Source: Acinetobacter marinus
GTDB taxonomy: Bacteria; Pseudomonadota; Gammaproteobacteria; Pseudomonadales; Moraxellaceae
DNA: 64,000 nt
Assembly (NCBI RefSeq): GCF_900096915.1
Contig: NZ_FMYK01000002.1
Coordinates: 186,001 to 250,000, forward strand
Direction of reading: 5' to 3'
Below, in pieces: positions 53,865 to 61,996 of the stretch. The translations under genes and the position numbers were made by a program. Every line of letters begins with the position of its first letter. Positions within the stretch are counted from its first letter, which is position 1. The notes beneath the pieces were generated by a model. That model ran no database searches, was not told the origin of the DNA, and saw nothing but the letters and a program-made list of their open reading frames with translations.

Positions 53865-54638
53865 ATGAGCCAACCTGTGCGACAGCAATGGGTGATTGGG
53901 AACTGGAAGCTGAATCCAAGTTTTATCGATGCCAAAAAATTATTTACCAGCATACAAGCGCAACTTGCTGATCGTACCGATGCGTGTCAGGTGGCGATTG
54001 CACCACCTGCGCCTTATTTGGGACTACTGGTCGAACAGGCAGAACAGCTTGCGATTGCTGCACAAGACGTATCTTTTGTGTCTGGGTTTGGTGCATTTAC
54101 GGGCGAGGTGAGTGCGCATTTGCTTCAAAATATGGCAGTCAATCTGGTGATTATTGGGCATTCCGAGCGTCGTGAACTCTTCGGTGATGATGTCAAAATG
54201 CTTCAGTCTAAAATCTTGCAGGCTCGAGCGGCGAATTTAAAAATTATTTACTGTGTTGGTGAAAGCCTTGCTCAGCGTGAGTCTGGGCAAGCAGAATCAG
54301 TGGTGATGCAGCAGCTTGATGATTTAAAACAGGTATTGTCGGCTGAAGATTGGGCGCACATCATTATTGCGTATGAACCGATTTGGGCGATCGGCACTGG
54401 TAAGACCGCATCACCTGAAGATGCACAGCACATGCATGCGACGATTCGTCAATATTTAACACAACATACCGACTGTGCTGAGCAGTTAAGTTTGCTCTAT
54501 GGTGGTAGTGTTAAAGCTGAAAATGCGGTACAGTTAGCGGCCTGCAAAGACATCGATGGTGCATTGGTAGGCGGTGCGTCACTTGATGCAACCAGTTTTA
54601 TGGCAATTATCAATGCGTTTTCGCAGTCCAACGATTAA
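53865..54638 (+). CDS. tpiA: Triosephosphate isomerase
   Basis: Glycolytic and gluconeogenic TIM-barrel enzyme interconverting DHAP and GAP. All catalytic elements are visible in 257 residues: Lys in GNWKLN, His in IIGHSERRELFG, Glu in AYEPIWAIGTG and the phosphate loop in LLYGGSVK. A TATAAA-like -10 box lies about 40 bases upstream. secG follows after 18 bases, and the two are probably co-transcribed, as in Acinetobacter and Pseudomonas. Confidence 0.96.
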   Translation: MSQPVRQQWVIGNWKLNPSFIDAKKLFTSIQAQLADRTDACQVAIAPPAPYLGLLVEQAEQLAIAAQDVSFVSGFGAFTGEVSAHLLQNMAVNLVIIGHSERRELFGDDVKMLQSKILQARAANLKIIYCVGESLAQRESGQAESVVMQQLDDLKQVLSAEDWAHIIIAYEPIWAIGTGKTASPEDAQHMHATIRQYLTQHTDCAEQLSLLYGGSVKAENAVQLAACKDIDGALVGGASLDATSFMAIINAFSQSND

Positions 54639-54656
54639 TCATTATTAGGTGAGATC

Positions 54657-55025
54657 ATGTATAGCTTCGTACTCGTCGTGCATATTTTATTGGCGATATT
54701 AATGATTGCGTTGATTTTGGTGCAGCACGGCAAAGGTGCTGATGCGGGTGCGTCATTCGGTGGTGGCGGTGCTGCAACAGTATTTGGTGCATCTGGTTCG
54801 GGTAATTTTATGACCCGTTTGACGGCGATTTTAACTGCGCTGTTTTTTGTTACCAGTTTGACTTTGGCAGTGTATGCGAAAAAACAAACCCAATCGGTGA
54901 ATGTTTTACCTGGCGCTGAGCAAGTCCAACAAAATACTGCACCTGTAGTGCCTGCACAGTCGACCACACCTGCCAATACGACATCGACTGAAACTTCGAC
55001 AAACGCACCAACAAATTCACAATAA
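54657..55025 (+). CDS. secG: Preprotein translocase subunit SecG
   Basis: Small membrane subunit (122 residues) of the SecYEG channel. Two hydrophobic segments (about 2-22 and 52-75) flank the conserved QHGKGADAGASFGGGGAATVFG loop. The C-terminal tail is Thr/Ala/Asn-rich. AGGTGAG precedes the ATG. It is followed by tRNA-Leu, as in other gammaproteobacteria. Confidence 0.94.
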   Translation: MYSFVLVVHILLAILMIALILVQHGKGADAGASFGGGGAATVFGASGSGNFMTRLTAILTALFFVTSLTLAVYAKKQTQSVNVLPGAEQVQQNTAPVVPAQSTTPANTTSTETSTNAPTNSQ

Positions 55026-55078
55026 ATAAAAAATAGGCTTTTCTTTTTTGAAAGAACGGTCTATTATGCACGCCTGTT

Positions 55079-55163
55079 GCGGTGGTGGTGGAATTGGTAG
55101 ACACGCTACCTTGAGGTGGTAGTGCTTTCGGGCGTGGGGGTTCAAGTCCCCCCTTCCGCACCA
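55079..55163 (+). tRNA. tRNA-Leu(GAG)
   Basis: An 85-base gene with encoded CCA. The anticodon stem CTACC/GGTAG encloses loop TTGAGGT, so the anticodon is GAG (reads CUC/CUU). A long variable arm typical of tRNA-Leu is present. The acceptor has one T-T mismatch at pair 5-68 and a G-T pair at 6-67. Confidence 0.93.
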
Positions 55164-55221
55164 ATATTTTTTTGATCTTGAGTGAAATGCTTGAATTCAA
55201 ATAAATATTGACCAGATGAGA

Positions 55222-55255
55222 AAAGAGCTTAAATCGAAAGATTTAGGCTTTTTTT
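55222..55255 (+). terminator. Terminator after secG / tRNA-Leu
   Basis: Stem AGCTTAAATC with GATTTAGGCT around the loop GAAA, with a G-T pair, followed by T residues. Confidence 0.75.
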
Positions 55256-55399
55256 GTGTCTGAAATTTGCAGAAGTGGCGTCAACTCGCTGAGAAAGTAG
55301 AGCGTTATTCTGTGATGGATTAAAGCCAGTAATTGGCAATGGCATAAATAAAAAAAAGATTGGCACGATCACCAATCTTCATCTATTGCGAAATATCAA

Positions 55400-56752
55400 T
55401 TAGCTGGCTAATAGTTGTTTGGCGGCAGCACGATGTTTGGCGCTGAGTTCATCGAGATCGAGATTTTGTATTTCACGATGCTTCACCACCCAGTTGCCTT
55501 TCACCATAACGTGTTCCGCATGATCGGCACCACAAAGCAAGAGTGCAGCAACGGGATCATGACTCCCAGAGAATTTAATTTCATCGAGCGTGTAGCATGC
55601 CAAATCTGCTTGGAAGTTTGGTGCAATTTGCCCAAGGTGGTCTTGGCGCCCTAAAAGTTTGGCAGAACCTTGTGTTGCCCAGCCGAGTGCAAGCTCAGGG
55701 GTAATGGTTTCAGCACCATATTTGAGACGTTGTAGATACAGCGCTTGACGGGCTTCAAGCAGCAGGTTGGAGGCATCGCCAGATGCTGAGCCATCCACGC
55801 CAAGTCCAATCGTCGCACCAGCGTTCAGCAGATCAATAGTCGGGCAAATCCCTGAGGCAAGACGCATATTAGAATGTGGGCAGTGACAAATGCCGACTTG
55901 TGCTTTGCCGAGGCGTTGGATTTCTTTAGCATTAAAATGAATGCCGTGTGCAAGCCATGTGCGACTATTGAGCCAATTGACGCTTTCCAGATAATCGACC
56001 GTGCGCATGCCAAATTTTTCTAAACAATAGTTTTCTTCATCAATGGTTTCGGCGAGATGGGTGTGCATTCTGACATCCATTTGCTCGGCGATTTTGGCAG
56101 TTTCGATCATCACTTCTTGGGTCACTGAGAACGGCGAGCACGGTGCAAGCGCAATGTTGATCATGGCATCTTCACCACGTTGATGGTATTGCTGGATCAG
56201 GCGTTTTGAATCATCGAGGATGATTTGCATGTCTTGAATGGTGCTTTGTGGTGGTAGCCCGCCATCTTCTTCACCTAAACTCATTGAGCCACGTGTGAGC
56301 ATGACACGTAGTCCAATCTCACTAGCAGCTTGGATTTGAATATCGATGGCGCTATTCAGTTGTTTTGGAAATAAGTAGTGATGATCAGCCGCCATGGTGC
56401 AACCTGAGAGCAGTAGTTCGGCTAGGGCAACCTGCGTGGCGAGATGCAATTGGTCTTCATCAAGATTTGCCCAGACAGGGTATAGGGTGGTCAGCCAAGA
56501 AAATAAGGGTTTATTGACCACGGGTGTCCATGCACGAGTTAAGGTCTGGAAAAAATGATGATGGCAGTTGATTAAGCCTGGAGTAATCACCAAATTGCTG
56601 GCGTCAAAAGTCTGATCAATCGGCTGGCTTGGGCTGTGTCCTTTGGCGATCAATTCGATGATTTTACCATTTTCGATGACGATGCCATTGGATGCATCTA
56701 AATCATTGGCGGTAAATATGGCTAAAGGGTTTTTGATCCATAATTTTGACAT
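55400..56752 (-). CDS. Amidohydrolase, probable 8-oxoguanine deaminase
   Basis: Metal-dependent hydrolase of 450 residues. The superfamily sites are intact: GLINCHHHFFQT (metal HxH), MHTHLAET, AHGIHF and the GVDGSASGDASN aspartate motif. The sequence and length resemble Pseudomonas 8-oxoguanine deaminase, which turns 8-oxoguanine to urate. Atrazine chlorohydrolase-type enzymes are close relatives and the main alternative. The ATG at 56752 is chosen over one 13 codons upstream because GAGTG precedes it. It is divergent from the oxygenase gene, 281 bases apart. Confidence 0.82.
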   Translation of the reverse strand: MSKLWIKNPLAIFTANDLDASNGIVIENGKIIELIAKGHSPSQPIDQTFDASNLVITPGLINCHHHFFQTLTRAWTPVVNKPLFSWLTTLYPVWANLDEDQLHLATQVALAELLLSGCTMAADHHYLFPKQLNSAIDIQIQAASEIGLRVMLTRGSMSLGEEDGGLPPQSTIQDMQIILDDSKRLIQQYHQRGEDAMINIALAPCSPFSVTQEVMIETAKIAEQMDVRMHTHLAETIDEENYCLEKFGMRTVDYLESVNWLNSRTWLAHGIHFNAKEIQRLGKAQVGICHCPHSNMRLASGICPTIDLLNAGATIGLGVDGSASGDASNLLLEARQALYLQRLKYGAETITPELALGWATQGSAKLLGRQDHLGQIAPNFQADLACYTLDEIKFSGSHDPVAALLLCGADHAEHVMVKGNWVVKHREIQNLDLDELSAKHRAAAKQLLAS

Positions 56753-57033
56753 GGTGCACTCAACTAAATAAATGAAATTTGAATAAAGCAAATACCATAT
56801 TTGGACAAAGCAAATCTTATACCAAGTGAAGAATTAAGCTGGAGTGCGACAGTAGAAAATGATTTGGCATGCAAGTTGCTAATTTAATTTGCGTGGGTAC
56901 AACGGTAAACAGCACGATTTCAATCGAGGTGTTGGAAACTACTCTCAACAAAGATTCATCTCATTGCATTTCATCACATTTGAATCGCCTCTGAGTTGAA
57001 TTGATTTTGAAGATAGTTTCATGAGGAAATGCA

Positions 57034-58062
57034 ATGCCTTTACCCCTTTTAGATTTAGCCAAAACCCGTTCATTACAACTCGATCAGCTCCCCGCAGATC
57101 TACAGGGTTTAGCGCCACATCAACAACAAGATCTAGCGCAGACCGTGGCGCTACTGCGTGAAGCGGCAACAACATCGGGTTTCTTTTATATCCAAAACCA
57201 CGGTATTGCCCCAAAAATATTGGCACGGCAGTTCGAGATTGCTCAAACATTTTTTGAATTACCACGCCATCTCAAAATGCACTATAGCCATCAATACAAA
57301 GCGGGCTTTCGGGGCTATGAAGCCTTTAAAGGACAGCAATTGGATGTCGAGTCAGAGCCTGATTTAAAAGAGGGATTTTACTGTGGGCGAAATTATGCGC
57401 CTGATCATCCCTATGTGATTGCAGGCTATCAAGGTTATTCTGAAAATCGATGGCCGAATGCGGTCGTTGCTGATTTTGAGCGAGATAGCTTGCGTTATAT
57501 CGAAGCCATGGTGCAGCTTTCACAGCATTTGATGCAACTGTTGGCGTTGTCATTGAAGCTACCCGCCAATTATTTCGATCAAAGCTGTATTGATCCGATG
57601 CTGACCTTGCGCATGATTCGTTATCCGAGTCACCCTGAGGGTGCAACTGAAAAAACCTTTGGTGCGGGAGCGCATACCGACTGGGGTGCATTGACCATTT
57701 TGGCACAAGATGATTTAGGTGGTTTAGAGGTTTGTATGCCAGATGGCACATGGTTGGACGCAACGCCAATCAAAGGCACCTTTGTGGTCAATCTTGGTGA
57801 CATGATTCCACGCTGGACCAATGGCTTATATCACTCCAATCCACATCGGGTACGCAATAGATATTCTCAAGGCAAGCCACGCTATTCCATTCCATTTTTT
57901 TATGAACCTGATTATTTGGCAGAGATTTCGGCTGTACCTGGAACAGTGGCGGACGGTGAGCAAGCGAAATATCGTCCTTGCACAGCGGGCGAGCATCTAC
58001 AGGAAATGTATCAGCGCTCCTATGGATTTTTAAAAAAATCAGGGCAAACCGCGCAAAACTAA
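57034..58062 (+). CDS. 2-oxoglutarate/Fe(II)-dependent oxygenase (isopenicillin N synthase family)
   Basis: Protein of 342 residues with the N-terminal DIOX_N region (ATTSGFFYIQNHGI) and the C-terminal 2OG-Fe(II) domain. The iron ligands are His and Asp in GAHTDWGALTILAQDDLGG and His in YHSNPHRVRN. The Arg/Ser that bind 2-oxoglutarate are in RYSIPFF. GAGGA is seven bases before the ATG. The substrate is unknown. The pairing with an 8-oxoguanine deaminase-like gene suggests purine or nucleobase metabolism. The next gene starts 66 bases later. Confidence 0.87.
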   Translation: MPLPLLDLAKTRSLQLDQLPADLQGLAPHQQQDLAQTVALLREAATTSGFFYIQNHGIAPKILARQFEIAQTFFELPRHLKMHYSHQYKAGFRGYEAFKGQQLDVESEPDLKEGFYCGRNYAPDHPYVIAGYQGYSENRWPNAVVADFERDSLRYIEAMVQLSQHLMQLLALSLKLPANYFDQSCIDPMLTLRMIRYPSHPEGATEKTFGAGAHTDWGALTILAQDDLGGLEVCMPDGTWLDATPIKGTFVVNLGDMIPRWTNGLYHSNPHRVRNRYSQGKPRYSIPFFYEPDYLAEISAVPGTVADGEQAKYRPCTAGEHLQEMYQRSYGFLKKSGQTAQN

Positions 58063-58128
58063 GGCGCAAATGAATCGGCATGAAATTGCATGTGGGTTAT
58101 TATTTTTAATGAGGGTGAGGTGTTGACA

Positions 58129-59169
58129 ATGAAAAAGATGTTATACAAGACGTTGTGCAGTGGCGTGGTTGCCAGTTTGGCATTAACCGCGTGCTCTAAA
58201 CCTGAAGCAGATGCCAGTGCATCGAGCAAAACAGATGCGAGCGCAAGTACAGAGAAGACTTTAAAGCCATTTCATTTCTTGACCAATTGGTATGCAGAAG
58301 CTGAACATGGTGGCTATTATCAAGCCAAAGCCAAAGACTTTTATAAAGATGCGGGACTCGATGTCACCATTCAAATGGGTGGACCACAGGTCAATAACTA
58401 TCAATTATTGGGGGCGAAAAAAGCGGATTGTGCCATTGGGGCGGATATTGCGACCCTAAATGCCATTAGTCAGGGTGTTGGCGTAACCACAGTAGCAACA
58501 GCATTTCAAAAAGAATTGATTGTATTAATTGCACATGATGATGTGAGCAAAATCGAACAGCTCAAAGATAAAACCTTACTGATTGATTCGGTGTCGATGT
58601 CGAGCTGGTATCCGTGGTTTAAGGCGAAGTATGGCTTGGACGATGCGACAGTGAAGCCATATACCTTTAATATTCAGCCATTTATGGTCAATAAAGATTA
58701 TGTGCAACAAGGCTATTTTTCATCTGAGCCGTATGCACTTGAGCAAGCGGGCGCTAAGTTTAAAGTCTTTTTCCTCAGTGACTATGATTATCCATCCTAT
58801 GGCAATGCGGTGGTGTGTCGTACCGATGTGATTCAAGAGCGCCCTGAGGAAGTCAAAGCCTTTTTGGCAGCGACGATGAAAGGCTGGAAGTCTTATCTTG
58901 AAGACTCTAAGGCGGGTGATGCCTTGATCTTTAAGGATAATCCACAAATGACTCAAGGTCAGATTGATTATGCGATTGATAAAATCAAGCAACATCAATT
59001 TGTCACAGGTGGTGATGCCGCAACCATGGGGATCGGTATTATCACGCCAGAACGCATGAAAGTAATCCATCAAATGTCAGTCGATTTGGGCTTGATCGAT
59101 GCGGCTAAAGCGCCACTGGAAAAATTCTATGATGATCGCTTTATCAAGGAAATCAAGGAAATGCCTTAA
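58129..59169 (+). CDS. NMT1/THI5-like ABC substrate-binding lipoprotein
   Basis: Protein of 346 residues from the ATG at 58129, which has GAGGTG seven bases upstream. The signal sequence ends in the lipobox LALTAC, so it is a lipoprotein. A Ser/Ala-rich linker precedes the periplasmic domain (FHFLTNWYAEAEHGGYYQAKAKDFYKDAGLDV), which is typical of NMT1/THI5-like proteins binding pyrimidine or other heterocycles. No ABC permease or ATPase is in the window after it, which is unusual for this family. Confidence 0.85.
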   Translation: MKKMLYKTLCSGVVASLALTACSKPEADASASSKTDASASTEKTLKPFHFLTNWYAEAEHGGYYQAKAKDFYKDAGLDVTIQMGGPQVNNYQLLGAKKADCAIGADIATLNAISQGVGVTTVATAFQKELIVLIAHDDVSKIEQLKDKTLLIDSVSMSSWYPWFKAKYGLDDATVKPYTFNIQPFMVNKDYVQQGYFSSEPYALEQAGAKFKVFFLSDYDYPSYGNAVVCRTDVIQERPEEVKAFLAATMKGWKSYLEDSKAGDALIFKDNPQMTQGQIDYAIDKIKQHQFVTGGDAATMGIGIITPERMKVIHQMSVDLGLIDAAKAPLEKFYDDRFIKEIKEMP

Positions 59170-59399
59170 AACATCACGGTGAAATCCGATTGTGCAATCA
59201 GAAATGTTAATGCGTGGGTGTAAGGGGATGGTGATTTGCTGGTGTTTTAAGCAAATAGCATCAAATTTTGCGAATTGTGAGAAAATAATGCAAAGTCCCC
59301 TTGCAAACTGATTTTAAAGTGGTAGACTTGCCGCACTGTTTTTAGTGGTCTAAATGATTTGAGATAATTTTTTAGAATAAACTAAAAACGATTGGTTGA

Positions 59400-59476
<77 letters not shown>

Positions 59477-59548
59477 AAACCAGAATACAAATGATCTCAA
59501 TACGCCACTGATCATGGTGGAGATGGTTTGTAGAACAAAGGCTTTACA

Positions 59549-59576
59549 TTGACTTTTGTTCAAATCGCACTATAAT
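59549..59576 (+). promoter_or_regulatory. Promoter of tRNA-fMet copy 2
   Basis: TTGACT at 59549-59554 and TATAAT at 59571-59576 with a 16-base spacer, 14 bases before the mature tRNA. A strong tRNA-type promoter lying between the two copies. Confidence 0.75.
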
Positions 59577-59589
59577 TTGTGCACATTGA

Positions 59590-59666
<77 letters not shown>

Positions 59667-59678
59667 AGTTTCTGAAGA

Positions 59679-59707
59679 GAGGCTCACAATGAAAGGTGGG
59701 CCTTTTT
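59679..59707 (+). terminator. Terminator after tRNA-fMet copy 2
   Basis: Stem AGGCTCAC with GTGGGCCT (one G-T pair), followed by T residues. Confidence 0.65.
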
Positions 59708-59781
59708 GCACAGTAGATTTTGAAAAATTGAATGTTGAAAAATGAATTTTAAAACATTTGACTTTGAAACATTGTGTATTT

Positions 59782-59808
59782 AAAAAGGGGGCGAAATGCG
59801 CCCTTTTT
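59782..59808 (+). terminator. Second hairpin upstream of rimP
   Basis: G-rich/C-rich stem (GGGC with GCCC, flanked by A and T runs) followed by six T residues. Probably a terminator or attenuator before rimP. Confidence 0.6.
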
Positions 59809-59929
59809 TGTTGGCTAAAGTGATTGATCTTGGTTGTCTGTGAGGATTGTGGCGTCTGCCATCAATCGGTCAAATTTGTATGCTTCACTATTAGCGCCTA
59901 TTAGCCTTAGATTTCTATGACGAGATTCG

Positions 59930-60466
59930 ATGAAATTATCCAATAAAACGCAAGCACTATTTGACATGATTGCACCTGCGGTCGCAGCCTGCGATGTCGA
60001 GTTGTGGGGTTTGGAATTCTTACCACAGGGCAAGCGTTCATTATTAAGAATTTATATTGATAAGCCTGTAGACCCAAATGCACCAAGCACTGAGGTGCAA
60101 AGCGTGGATGAAAATGGCGAGCCTGATCAAGGTCGTGGTATCGGCGTGCAAGATTGTGTCAACGTGACCCATCAGGTGGGTGCACTGCTCGATGTGCATG
60201 ATCCGATTTCAGGTGAATATAGTCTTGAAGTCTCGTCACCAGGTTGGGATCGTCCATTTTTTAGTTTGGCGCAGATGCAAGATTATATCGGTCAGCAGGT
60301 GGCGCTACGTTTGATCACTGCGGTGGACAATCGTCGTAAGTTTCAAGCCAAATTGGTTGCTGTAGATGTCGAAGCAGAAACCATTCAGGTGGAAGTGGAA
60401 CAGGCACAGGTGTTAGACATTGATAGTCATAACATTGATAAAGCCAATTTGGTTTTTCAGGATTAA
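59930..60466 (+). CDS. rimP: Ribosome maturation factor RimP
   Basis: Protein of 178 residues needed for 30S subunit maturation. The family pattern is clear: CDVELWGLEFLPQGKRSLLRIYIDKP, GIGVQDCVNVTHQVGALLDVHDPISGEYSLEVSSPGWDRPFF. The length is slightly above the usual 150-170 owing to an acidic insert (about residues 45-65). It leads the rimP-nusA-infB operon. Confidence 0.95.
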   Translation: MKLSNKTQALFDMIAPAVAACDVELWGLEFLPQGKRSLLRIYIDKPVDPNAPSTEVQSVDENGEPDQGRGIGVQDCVNVTHQVGALLDVHDPISGEYSLEVSSPGWDRPFFSLAQMQDYIGQQVALRLITAVDNRRKFQAKLVAVDVEAETIQVEVEQAQVLDIDSHNIDKANLVFQD

Positions 60467-60497
60467 TGGATTTTTTTGAAATTAGAAAAGGTGACTT

Positions 60498-61982
60498 ATG
60501 AGCCGTGAGATTCTTACCGTAGTAGAAACGGTTAGTAATGAAAAAGGTGTTGGTCGTGAAGCGATTTTCCAAGCATTAGAACAAGCGCTTGTGGCTGCCA
60601 CCAAAAAGAAATTCTATGAACATACGACTGCATCTGAAGCACGCTTGCGTGTAGAGATTGACCGTAAAACGGGTGAATATCGTACCTTCCGTCAATGGGA
60701 AGTGGTGGCGGATGAAGATCATGAAATGCCTGCTTGCCAAGATGCGATCTCTGATGTCGATCCTGCGGAGTGGTCAATCGGTGATATTCGTGAGCTCGAA
60801 GTCGAGTCGATTGAATTCGGTCGTATCGCAGCGCAGATCGCTAAACAAGTGATCGTGCAAAAGATTCGTGAAGCAGAGCGTGCTTTGGTTGCCGATGCCT
60901 ATGAAGATAAGCTCGGCGACTTGATCTATGGTGAAGTGAAAAAACAAACCAAAGACGGTTTTATCATCGATTTGGGTGATGGCGCAGAAGCGTATTTGGC
61001 AAAAGAAGAGTCGATTCCAAAAGAGATGCTTCGTCCAAAACAGCGCATCAATGCGATCTTGTTTAATGTCAATCGTGAAGGTCGTGGTGCGCAGTTGCAA
61101 CTGTCACGTGCCCGTCCTGAGATGTTGATTGCTTTGATGAGCAAAGAAGTCCCTGAGATTGCAGAAGAAATTATCGAGATCAAAGCAGCAGCTCGTCAAC
61201 CGGGTGTGCGTGCCAAGATTTCTGTAAAAACCAATGATCATCGTATTGATCCAGTCGGTGCATGTATTGGTATGCGTGGTACACGTATCCAAGCGGTACA
61301 ACAAGAGCTCAATGGTGAGCGTATCGATGTGGTGGTGTGGTCTGACGATCCTGCACAGTATATTGCCAGTGCGCTTGAACCTGCAGATGTGTCGGGGATT
61401 GTGCTGGATGAAGATACCTTTAGTGCAGACATTATTTTTGCCACCAATGAACAGCTTGCACGTGCGATCGGTTCACAAGGTCAAAATGTGCGTCTTGCGT
61501 CTGAATTGACAGGTTATAAGCTGAATATGATGCTTGAAGATGAGTATCGTGCCCGTCAAAGCTCTGAAAATCAGCAATATCTGGATATGTTTGTTGAGCG
61601 TTTGGATATTGATGCAGACTTGGCAGAAGCATTGGTGGAAATGGGCTTTACCTCACTGGAAGAAGTGGCGTATGTGCCTGCGGAAACCTTTGAAGAAATC
61701 GGTTTGGATGAAGAAACTGTAGGTGTGTTACAAGAGCGTGCCAAAGAAGCGACATTAACCGATGTGCTTCGTGAGCAACAAAATATGCAACATGCCACTG
61801 AAGAATTGTTAGCAATGGAGGGGATGACCCCAGAAGTTGCCCAAGCACTTGCCCAAAAAGGCATTTGCACTGTAGATGATCTGGCAGATCAAGCGATCGA
61901 CGATATTATCGATATCGACGGTCTTGATACAGACAAAGCTGGTCAGCTGATCATGAAAGCCCGTGAATCGTGGTTTAACTAA
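60498..61982 (+). CDS. nusA: Transcription termination/antitermination factor NusA
   Basis: RNA-polymerase-binding factor of 494 residues. The N-terminal NusA_N domain, an S1 domain (GEVKKQTKDGFIIDLGDG), two KH domains (VGACIGMRGTRIQAVQQEL; AIGSQGQNVRLASELTGYKL) and two C-terminal acidic repeats (LVEMGFTSLEEVAYV; IDGLDTDKAGQLIMKARE) appear in order. The full E. coli-like length is kept. AAAGGTGA precedes the ATG, 31 bases after rimP. Confidence 0.97.
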   Translation: MSREILTVVETVSNEKGVGREAIFQALEQALVAATKKKFYEHTTASEARLRVEIDRKTGEYRTFRQWEVVADEDHEMPACQDAISDVDPAEWSIGDIRELEVESIEFGRIAAQIAKQVIVQKIREAERALVADAYEDKLGDLIYGEVKKQTKDGFIIDLGDGAEAYLAKEESIPKEMLRPKQRINAILFNVNREGRGAQLQLSRARPEMLIALMSKEVPEIAEEIIEIKAAARQPGVRAKISVKTNDHRIDPVGACIGMRGTRIQAVQQELNGERIDVVVWSDDPAQYIASALEPADVSGIVLDEDTFSADIIFATNEQLARAIGSQGQNVRLASELTGYKLNMMLEDEYRARQSSENQQYLDMFVERLDIDADLAEALVEMGFTSLEEVAYVPAETFEEIGLDEETVGVLQERAKEATLTDVLREQQNMQHATEELLAMEGMTPEVAQALAQKGICTVDDLADQAIDDIIDIDGLDTDKAGQLIMKARESWFN

Positions 61983-61996
61983 AGAGGAGGTCATAT

